Part shown: positions 17,292-23,783 of the stretch, piece after piece
Layout: each line of letters begins with the position of its first letter
How positions within the stretch are numbered: position 1 is the first letter of the stretch
DNA from: Streptomyces sp. APSN-46.1
GTDB lineage: Bacteria; Actinomycetota; Actinomycetes; Streptomycetales; Streptomycetaceae
Reading direction: 5' to 3'
NCBI RefSeq assembly: GCF_022815725.1
Contig: NZ_JALGRF010000007.1
Coordinates: forward strand, 1-64,000
DNA length: 64,000 nt
Notes under the pieces: generated by a model
The model's database searches: none
Told to the model about the DNA's origin: nothing
What the model saw: only the letters and a program-made list of their open reading frames with translations
Program-made: the position numbers and the translations under genes

Positions 17292-17840
17292 CTAGTCGAC
17301 GGGCCAGGCGTCGGCCAGCATCTGACGGGTGTCCGCGAGGAGTTGCGGGAGAACCTTGGTGTGGCCGACGACCGGCATGAAGTTCGTGTCCCCGCCCCAG
17401 CGGGGCACGATGTGCTGGTGCAGGTGCGCGGCGATGCCGGCCCCGGCGGCCGCGCCCTGGTTCATGCCGATGTTGAAGCCGTGCGCCCCCGACGCCTTGC
17501 GCAGCGCGACCATGGCCCGCTTGGTGAGGTCCGCCAGCTCGGCCGTTTCCAGCCCGTCGAGCTCGGTGTAGTCGGCGACGTGCCGGTACGGGACGACCAT
17601 CAGGTGTCCGCCGTTGTACGGGTACAGGTTCAGCACGGCGTAGACGTGCCTGCCGCGGGCCACAACCAGGCCGTCCTCGTCGGACATCTCCGGAATCCCG
17701 CAGAAGGGACAGCCGTCGCCGGCGTCCGGGCCGGTCGGCTTGTTCTCCCCCTGGATGTAGGCCATCCGGTGGGGCGTCCACAGACGCTGGAACGCGTCCT
17801 GCGTGCCCACACCGATCTGCTGCTCCCGCTCAGTCGTCAT
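17292..17840 (-). CDS. HIT family hydrolase/phosphorylase, probable Ap4A phosphorylase
   Basis: 182 residues. The HIT triad HLHQHIVPRW is present, and a CPFC pair near residue 45 probably binds zinc. The N-terminal FQRLWTPHRMAYIQGE and NLYPYNGGHLMVVPYRHV segments match the mycobacterial Rv2613c group, which splits Ap4A to ADP and ATP with phosphate. In mycobacteria that gene also lies between thrS and pgsA, supporting the assignment. Start is uncertain: ATG 17840 is used here, ATG 17852 (four residues longer) is closer to an AAGG site. Confidence 0.88.
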   Translation of the reverse strand: MTTEREQQIGVGTQDAFQRLWTPHRMAYIQGENKPTGPDAGDGCPFCGIPEMSDEDGLVVARGRHVYAVLNLYPYNGGHLMVVPYRHVADYTELDGLETAELADLTKRAMVALRKASGAHGFNIGMNQGAAAGAGIAAHLHQHIVPRWGGDTNFMPVVGHTKVLPQLLADTRQMLADAWPVD

Positions 17841-17924
17841 GAGATGCAGCATATGACCTTGCCCCCGCTGGGCGTGTCGCCGGGGCGAAAGCGGACAGGG
17901 CCCCACGGTGCCGGCCCCGTGCCC

Positions 17925-17962
17925 CGAGGCCCCCGGGGAACGGAAACTCCCCGGGGGCCTCG
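17925..17962. terminator. terminator after thrS
   Basis: A perfect 15-bp stem (CGAGGCCCCCGGGGA, 17925-17939, with 17948-17962) and an 8-base loop lie 19 bases after the thrS stop on the minus strand. It separates thrS from the HIT gene, which therefore needs read-through or its own promoter. Confidence 0.85.
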
Positions 17963-17981
17963 TCCTGACGCGTTGCGCCGC

Positions 17982-19958
17982 TCAGACCTGGACGCGGTCC
18001 TCGACGACCTTGACCAGCTTGGCCAGGGCCTCGTCCTTGGCGATGCCGTTCTCCTGCGAACCGTCGCGGTAGCGGAAGGAGACGGTGCCCGCCGCCATGT
18101 CCTCGTCACCGACGATGATCATGAACGGGACCTTGAGCTTCTGGTGGTTGCGGATCTTCTTCTGCATCCGGTCGGAGGAGGCGTCCACCTCGACCCGCAG
18201 GCCCTTCTTCTTCGCCTCGGCGGCGAATTCCCGCAGGTACTCCACGTGCCCGTCGCCGATCGGGATGCCGACCGCCTGGACCGGGGCCAGCCACGGCGGC
18301 ATGGCGCCCGCGTAGTGCTCCAGCAGCACGGCGAAGAACCGCTCGATCGAGCCGAACAGCGCGCGGTGGATCATGACCGGCCGCTGGCGGGAGCCGTCCG
18401 GCGCGGTGTACTCCAGGTTGAACCGCTCCGGCAGGTTGAAGTCGAGCTGGACGGTCGACATCTGCCAGGTACGGCCGATCGCGTCCCGCGCCTGCACCGA
18501 GATCTTCGGGCCGTAGAAGGCCGCGCCGCCCGGGTCGGGGGTCAGCGGGAGGCCCTGCTTCTCGGCGACCTGCTGGAGGACCGCGGTGGCCTCCTCCCAG
18601 ACCTCGTCCGAGCCGACGAACTTCTCCGGGTCCTTGGTGGACAGCTCCAGGTAGAAGTCGGTCAGACCGTAGTCGCGCAGCAGGTTCAGCACGAAGGTGA
18701 GGGTGCGGTCGAGCTCCTCGGCCATCTGCTCACGGGTGCAGTAGATGTGCGCGTCGTCCTGGGTGAAGCCGCGGGCGCGGGTCAGGCCGTGCACGACGCC
18801 CGACTTCTCGTACCGGTACACGGTGCCGAACTCGAAGAGGCGCAGGGGCAGTTCACGGTACGAGCGGCCGCGCGCGTCGAAGATCAGGTTGTGCATCGGG
18901 CAGTTCATGGGCTTGAGGTAGTAGTCGGTACCACCGTCGAGCTGCATGGGGGGGTACATGCCCTCCGCGTACCAGTCCAGGTGGCCGCTCTTCTCGAAGA
19001 GGGCGCCCTTGGTGGCGTGCGGGGAGTAGACGAACTCGTAGCCCTCCTCCTCGTGCCGGCGGCGCGAGTAGTCCTCCATGGTGCGGCGGATGATGCCGCC
19101 GCGCGGGTGGAAGACGGCCAGGCCGGAGCCGATCTCGTCCGGGATGGAGAAGAGGTCCAGCTCGTTGCCGAGCTTGCGGTGGTCGCGCTTCTCGGCCTCG
19201 GCGAGGAAGTCGAGGTGGGCCTTCAGCTCCTCCTTCGAGGGCCACGCGGTGCCGTAGATGCGCTGGAGCATCGGGTTCTTCTCGCTGCCGCGCCAGTAGG
19301 CGGCCGCGTTGCGCATCAGCTTGAACGCCGGGATGTTGCGGGTGGTGGGCAGGTGGGGACCGCGGCAGAGGTCCTTCCAGCACAGCTCACCGGTCTTGGC
19401 GTCCAGGTTGTCGTAGATGGTCAGCTCGCCGCCGCCCACCTCGACGTTCGCGCCGTCGTCGGTCGAGGCCGCGCCCTTGATGCCGATGAGCTCCAGCTTG
19501 TACGGCTCGTCCGCGAGCTCCTCGCGCGCCGCCTCGTCGGTGACCACGCGGCGGGCGAACTTCTGCCCGCGCTTCTGGATCTCCTGCATCTTCTTCTCGA
19601 TGGCCTTGAGGTCATCGGGGGTGAAGGGGCGGGCGACGTCGAAGTCGTAGTAGAAGCCGTTCTGGACCGGCGGGCCGATGCCCAGCTTGGCCTCGGGGAA
19701 CAGCTCCTGCACGGCCTGGGCCATGACGTGCGCGGTCGAGTGCCGCAGGATGTTGAGGCCGTCCTCGGAGGAGATCTCCACCGGCTCGACGGTCTCGCCG
19801 TCCTTCACCTCGTAGGCGAGGTCCTTGAGCTCGCCTACGACGCGCGCGGCGACGATGGTGCGCTCGCCGGCGAAGAGCTCCGCCGCCGTAGTGCCCGTGG
19901 CCACCACGCGCTCGTCCCGCTCGGAATCGCGTTGGATGATCACACGGACGTCTGACAC
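17982..19958 (-). CDS. thrS: threonyl-tRNA synthetase
   Basis: 658 residues. Class II synthetase: TGS domain (residues 1-65), editing-like domain with HSTAHVMAQAV and GFYYDF, catalytic core with motif 2 region TRARGFTQDDAHIYC, the zinc ligand segment MNCPMHNLIF, motif 3 IHRALFGSIERF, then the anticodon-binding domain GIPIGDGHVEYLREFA to the end. GTG start with GGAGAG upstream. A TACGAT -10 box (minus strand, 20008-20013) lies about 50 bases before the start. I see no T-box in the short leader. Confidence 0.98.
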   Translation of the reverse strand: MSDVRVIIQRDSERDERVVATGTTAAELFAGERTIVAARVVGELKDLAYEVKDGETVEPVEISSEDGLNILRHSTAHVMAQAVQELFPEAKLGIGPPVQNGFYYDFDVARPFTPDDLKAIEKKMQEIQKRGQKFARRVVTDEAAREELADEPYKLELIGIKGAASTDDGANVEVGGGELTIYDNLDAKTGELCWKDLCRGPHLPTTRNIPAFKLMRNAAAYWRGSEKNPMLQRIYGTAWPSKEELKAHLDFLAEAEKRDHRKLGNELDLFSIPDEIGSGLAVFHPRGGIIRRTMEDYSRRRHEEEGYEFVYSPHATKGALFEKSGHLDWYAEGMYPPMQLDGGTDYYLKPMNCPMHNLIFDARGRSYRELPLRLFEFGTVYRYEKSGVVHGLTRARGFTQDDAHIYCTREQMAEELDRTLTFVLNLLRDYGLTDFYLELSTKDPEKFVGSDEVWEEATAVLQQVAEKQGLPLTPDPGGAAFYGPKISVQARDAIGRTWQMSTVQLDFNLPERFNLEYTAPDGSRQRPVMIHRALFGSIERFFAVLLEHYAGAMPPWLAPVQAVGIPIGDGHVEYLREFAAEAKKKGLRVEVDASSDRMQKKIRNHQKLKVPFMIIVGDEDMAAGTVSFRYRDGSQENGIAKDEALAKLVKVVEDRVQV

Positions 19959-20164
19959 CGGTCTCTCCTGAACTCTGGGGGTGCGCGAGCGAACACTGCG
20001 CGCCTGAATCGTACCGAGCCGAGTGGCCGCGCCGCGAAACGGTTACCGGGCCCCGGTGTGGCCGAGCCCATCACCGGCCGGCGGCACGGGGCCGAAAGTG
20101 CGGCGCCGCCGCTGGGACTCCGCCCCGGGCCCCCCGCCTCGAACGCCGGCGAGGCTGGATGTCG

Positions 20165-20178
20165 TAGCGTGGCCCCTA
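20165..20178 (+). promoter_or_regulatory. leaderless promoter of GNAT gene
   Basis: TAGCGT at 20165-20170 is followed by exactly 7 bases and then the ATG at 20178. No ribosome site is present, so the transcript probably starts at the ATG. Confidence 0.55.
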
Positions 20179-20672
20179 TGCCGAGCCCGCAGATATGCCC
20201 GCTGGACCTGAGCCACGACGCCACCGCGGCCGCCGTGCACCGGATCGGCCGGGCCGCCTACACGGTGGAGGCGGAGCTGATCGGCTTCGACGGGATCCCG
20301 GCCCTGCGGGAGAGCCTCGCGCAGATGCGGGAGCGGCCGCTCCGATGGCTCGGCGCGGTCGCCGAGGGAGGCGGGATCGCCGGGTTCCTGGCCTGGGAGG
20401 AGGAGCCTGACGGCTCCGTGTGCGTGGACCGCCTGTGCGTGGACCCGGCCCGGTTCCGCCGGGGCATCGCCTCCCTGCTGCTGCGCCACGCCCTGACCGA
20501 GCTCTTCCCGGACCGCCCGGTCGAGGTCACCACGGGCGCGGCCAACGCCCCCGCGGTGACCCTGTACGAGCGCCTGGGCTTCACCCGCGGCGCGGACTTC
20601 TCCCCCACCCCGGGCCTGCGCATGGCGTCCTTCCGGTCCAGCCCCGCTGAATCCAGCCCCTCCGGCGTTTGA
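20178..20672 (+). CDS. GNAT family N-acetyltransferase
   Basis: 164 residues. The acetyl-CoA loop is VDRLCVDPARFRRGIASLLL and the C-terminal ALTLYERLGF-like block reads AVTLYERLGFTRGADF. Substrate unknown. The ATG at 20178 is preferred because upstream codons run through a degenerate REP-like repeat. The last ten or so residues (SSPAESSPSGV) and the TGA stop are supplied by another REP-like copy at about 20645-20675, so the C-terminus has probably been altered by repeat insertion or drift. Confidence 0.85.
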   Translation: MPSPQICPLDLSHDATAAAVHRIGRAAYTVEAELIGFDGIPALRESLAQMRERPLRWLGAVAEGGGIAGFLAWEEEPDGSVCVDRLCVDPARFRRGIASLLLRHALTELFPDRPVEVTTGAANAPAVTLYERLGFTRGADFSPTPGLRMASFRSSPAESSPSGV

Positions 20673-20690
20673 GGAGCGGGCCCCGGGCAG
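20640..20690. repeat. REP-like element overlapping the GNAT stop
   Basis: AATCCAGCCCCTCCGGCGTT followed by TGAGGAGCGGG matches the family core with one or two changes. The stop codon of the preceding GNAT gene lies within it. Confidence 0.7.
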
Positions 20691-20713
20691 AGCCCCGGCA
20701 ACGGCGCCGCACC

Positions 20714-21925
20714 CTACTCGTCGCCCGGCAGCACATCCGCAGGATCAAGGGCCTCGTCCAGCGACTTCAGCAGGCGGTCCCGTTCGACCTCGTCGAGCGG
20801 CACGGGGGTCACGTCCGTGACATCGGCGAGCCGGCGGAAGCCGCCCCGCCGCTGGAGGCGGCCGCTGACCCGGATCGGCAGCCCCGCCAGATGGGCGTGG
20901 ACCGCGACCCGGTACGCCTCCTCGTCCAGCGCCGCGCGGATCGACGGAACCTCCGCCCCGGCCAGAACACTCAGCCGGACCGTGCCCCCGCCGCCCGGGG
21001 CGGAGCGCCGCATCCGGACCACCGCGCCCGCGACCCGGACCAGGACCGCGGGCTCGTCCCGGGTGTAGCGGGCGGCGGCCTCCCGCAGCACCGGGAGATC
21101 GCCCGGGGAGAACTCCACCGGCTCCGGCCGGGCCGCGCACCCCGCCGGGACCCCGGCCGCCGGCGCCCACGCCAGTGCGATCCGCGCCCCCTCCGACCCC
21201 CGCACCAGCGCGATCACCGCGTCCGCGAGCTCCCGGCTGACCCCCGCCGCGACCGCCGCGTCGAAGGCCTCCATGCCGCCCGTCGCCCGCCGGTAGTCCA
21301 CCGCCTCCCGCGTGGCGTGCAGCGCGTGGTGCAGCCGGGTCACGATGCCCCGGCCCCCGTCCACCGGGACGTACGCCGCCAGCCGCCGGCCGCCCGGCGC
21401 CGGCCCCACCAGCACCCCGTCCAGCGCCCGTTCGGCCTGCGCCCGGTGCCGCGCCCCGTAGTACCCGGCGCGCGCCCGGTCCGCCAGGGCCCCGGCCAGG
21501 AGCAGCTGCCGGGCGGCCGCGCGCAGCTGTTCCTGCACCGTCCAGTCGGCCTCGCCCTGGAACCCGTACGGCCCCTCCGGTATCTCCCGCTCCCAGCGGA
21601 TCTCGTCGCTCGGCACGCTCAGCCCGTACAGCACCTCCCGCGCCGACGGCAGGGCGCTGCGCGAGAGCGCGGTGAGCGCCTCGTCCAGCAGGTCCGCGCA
21701 GTCGGGGAAGGCCCGGCTCTCGGGGACGAGGACGCTGGTGCCCGCGTAGCCGGGCGGGGTCCAGCGCCCGTACCGTCCGGCGGCCCCGCCGCGCCGCAGC
21801 CAGCCGTGCCGGTGCAGGAGGGCGCCCAGTACCGCCGGATCGACGTGGGCGGGGTCGGGGCCGGGGGCTCCGGAGGCGAACTCCGGGGACGTCAGCGGTT
21901 CCAGGTGCGGTGAGTGCCAGTTCAT
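20714..21925 (-). CDS. hypothetical protein, partner of DUF4365 gene
   Basis: 403 residues, GC-rich and Ala/Arg-rich, with no transmembrane span or signal peptide. The N-terminus MNWHSPHLEPLTSPEF is followed by a helical central region and a C-terminal part with beta-rich segments (VLVRVAGAVVRMRRS, GLPIRVSGRLQRRGGFRRLADV) that could be an OB-like fold; this is only a pattern guess. It starts one base inside the stop of the DUF4365 gene (TGATG), so the two are translationally coupled and probably act together. Family not recognised. Confidence 0.8.
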   Translation of the reverse strand: MNWHSPHLEPLTSPEFASGAPGPDPAHVDPAVLGALLHRHGWLRRGGAAGRYGRWTPPGYAGTSVLVPESRAFPDCADLLDEALTALSRSALPSAREVLYGLSVPSDEIRWEREIPEGPYGFQGEADWTVQEQLRAAARQLLLAGALADRARAGYYGARHRAQAERALDGVLVGPAPGGRRLAAYVPVDGGRGIVTRLHHALHATREAVDYRRATGGMEAFDAAVAAGVSRELADAVIALVRGSEGARIALAWAPAAGVPAGCAARPEPVEFSPGDLPVLREAAARYTRDEPAVLVRVAGAVVRMRRSAPGGGGTVRLSVLAGAEVPSIRAALDEEAYRVAVHAHLAGLPIRVSGRLQRRGGFRRLADVTDVTPVPLDEVERDRLLKSLDEALDPADVLPGDE

Positions 21926-22515
21926 CAGGGTGTCCCTCCCGACCCGACCCGGGTCATGATCTCGCACAGCGCCCGGTCGTCGAAGATCCGCGAGGTCGGG
22001 ATCCGTACGGTGGTCCGGCGCCGGCCGGTCACGGGGTGTCCGGCGAGGTTGGTCCAGTAGCAGCAGTGCCGCAGGTCGAGCCGGTCGTGCCCGGCGGCGA
22101 GCCACTGGTCGCGCTCCCTGGGGACGAGCATCACGACCAGGACCTTGTGCACGGCGACCGGGGTCCGGGCCAGTTTCACCAGGTGCTCGTTGTCGAGGGT
22201 GAAGGCGAAGGTGGGCCCGGCCGGGCTGGGCGGTATCTGGTACGTCGCCTTCAGCTGCACCTTGATGGTGACCTCGTCGTCGACGACGTGCTCGGGCGCG
22301 CCGTGACTGACGTGCCAGTCGATGCCGTTGTCCGGAAAGGGCTGGGACAGCGAGCAGCCGGCCGCGGCGGCGACGGCGTGCAGGTAGCCCACCTGGAGGG
22401 TCTCCATGCAGGCGGTGGTGGCGAGTGTGCCGCGCAGCGGTCCGGTCCGCGCGTCGGTCCGCGGCTCGATCCGCCCCGCCAGCACCCCGCCCTGTTCGGG
22501 CTGCGCGAGCGCCAT
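21925..22515 (-). CDS. DUF4365 domain protein
   Basis: 196 residues. The block from about residue 38 to 150 (METLQVGYLHAVAAAAGCSL, GIDWHVSH, VTIKVQLKATYQI, KVLVVMLVPRE, RLDLRHCCYW) is the DUF4365 family. The GIDWHV...EVTIKVQLKA spacing resembles the D...(D/E/Q)xK arrangement of PD-(D/E)XK nucleases, to which I believe the family is related; activity is inference. ATG with GGGGAG six bases upstream. Overlaps the next gene by one base. Confidence 0.82.
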   Translation of the reverse strand: MALAQPEQGGVLAGRIEPRTDARTGPLRGTLATTACMETLQVGYLHAVAAAAGCSLSQPFPDNGIDWHVSHGAPEHVVDDEVTIKVQLKATYQIPPSPAGPTFAFTLDNEHLVKLARTPVAVHKVLVVMLVPRERDQWLAAGHDRLDLRHCCYWTNLAGHPVTGRRRTTVRIPTSRIFDDRALCEIMTRVGSGGTP

Positions 22516-22746
22516 GGCCGGCTCCCCATGCCTTCCGGGCTCTGCCGAATGAGGGTGGAGTGGTGGATGGGGTGACGGCCGATCAGGTGTGCGGTCCCCC
22601 AAGGAAGTTGTCTCCGCACCCGGCTGCCCGCAAACGGCGTACAGCGCAAACAGCCCGGGTATCACGGATTCGGGCAAGGGCGACACGCTCCGAGGCGGCG
22701 GCGCCCGGGTGCGCCCCATCTGCCGTTCGGGGACGAGGAGTTCGCC

Positions 22747-23472
22747 ATGACTCGCTGGTACGAGGGCCCGCTGGCCGCGTTCGACACGGAGACGACCGGG
22801 GTGGACGTGGAGCAGGACCGGATCGTGTCCGCCGCGCTCATCGTGCAGGAGTGCGCGGGCGGCCGGGTCCGCTCCACGCGCTGGCTGGTCAATCCCGGCA
22901 TCCCGGTTCCCCCGGGTGCCACGGAAGTGCACGGTCTGACCGATGAGCACCTCCAGCGGCACGGGCGCTGGCCCGCGCCGGTGGTGGAGGAGATAGCCCG
23001 CGCGCTCGGGGAGCAGCTGGTGGCGGGCCGTCCGGTGGTGGTGATGAACGCGCCGTTCGATCTGACGCTGCTGGACCGCGAGTTGCGCCGGCACCGGGCG
23101 TCGTCGCTGGCCCGGTACCTGGAGAACCGGCCGCTGACGGTGCTGGATCCGCGGGTGCTGGACAAGCACCTGGACCGCTACCGCAAGGGCCGGCGGACGC
23201 TGACGGATCTGTGCGCGCACTACGGGATAGAGCTGGAGGGGGCGCACGACGCGGCGGCGGACGCGCTGGCCTCGCTGGAGCTCGTACGGGCGGTCGGCCG
23301 CCGTTTCGCGGCGCGGCTGGAGCGGCTGACGCCGGGCGAACTGCACACGCTGCAGGCGGTGTGGCACGCGGCGCAGGCGCGCGGACTGCAGGCGTGGTTC
23401 GCGCGTCAGGGGACGCCGGAGGCGGTGGATCCGCATTGGCCGCTGCGGCCGGAGCTGCCGGCGGCGGCGTAG
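22747..23472 (+). CDS. DEDDh 3'-5' exonuclease, DnaQ-like
   Basis: 241 residues. The three exonuclease motifs are complete: Exo I AFDTETTG (residues 11-18), Exo II VVVMNAPFDLTLLDREL, and Exo III HDAAADALASLEL. This is the proofreading/RNase T fold acting on DNA or RNA ends; it is a stand-alone protein, not the replicative epsilon subunit. The C-terminal 60 residues (ARLERLTPGELHTLQAVWHA) are typical of Streptomyces homologues. ATG with GAGGAG six bases upstream. Transcribed away from the DUF4365 pair across a 230-base divergent region. Confidence 0.92.
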   Translation: MTRWYEGPLAAFDTETTGVDVEQDRIVSAALIVQECAGGRVRSTRWLVNPGIPVPPGATEVHGLTDEHLQRHGRWPAPVVEEIARALGEQLVAGRPVVVMNAPFDLTLLDRELRRHRASSLARYLENRPLTVLDPRVLDKHLDRYRKGRRTLTDLCAHYGIELEGAHDAAADALASLELVRAVGRRFAARLERLTPGELHTLQAVWHAAQARGLQAWFARQGTPEAVDPHWPLRPELPAAA

Positions 23473-23545
23473 CGGCGCGGCCCCGCGGAAAGGTGCCGGG
23501 AATGCGGAAGGCCGGTCCGCCATAAGACGGACCGGCCTGTCCCGG

Positions 23546-23617
23546 TGGGCGATACTGGGATCGAACCAGTGACCCCTTCGGTGTGAACGAAGTGCTCTCC
23601 CGCTGAGCTAATCGCCC
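23546..23617 (-). tRNA. tRNA-Val (CAC)
   Basis: 72 bases with complete cloverleaf: acceptor GGGCGAT/ATCGCCC, D arm AGCTCAGCGGGAGAGC, anticodon stem CTTCG/CGAAG with loop TTCACAC (anticodon CAC), T arm CTGGTTCGATCCCAG. CCA is not encoded. Confidence 0.97.
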
Positions 23618-23783
23618 GGGAACGGTCTGAACCATACAAGAGCCATGGGGTCTGATTCAAACCGCTCCCGACGCGGTGGCCGGATACCCGGATGCGCGGC
23701 CGGCTCGGCCCGTTGGGTACTCAGCGGGAGATGAGTATCCGCACCCATGTGCTGATGCCGTGACGGGCACCACACTCCGGACC

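Noticed and set aside
19959..20177. T-box leader for thrS
   Set aside because: The leader is only about 50 bases from the likely start site and has no T-box sequence (TGGNACC type).
22516..22746. Additional gene in the divergent gap before the exonuclease
   Set aside because: Frames there are short, with poor codon bias and no ribosome site.
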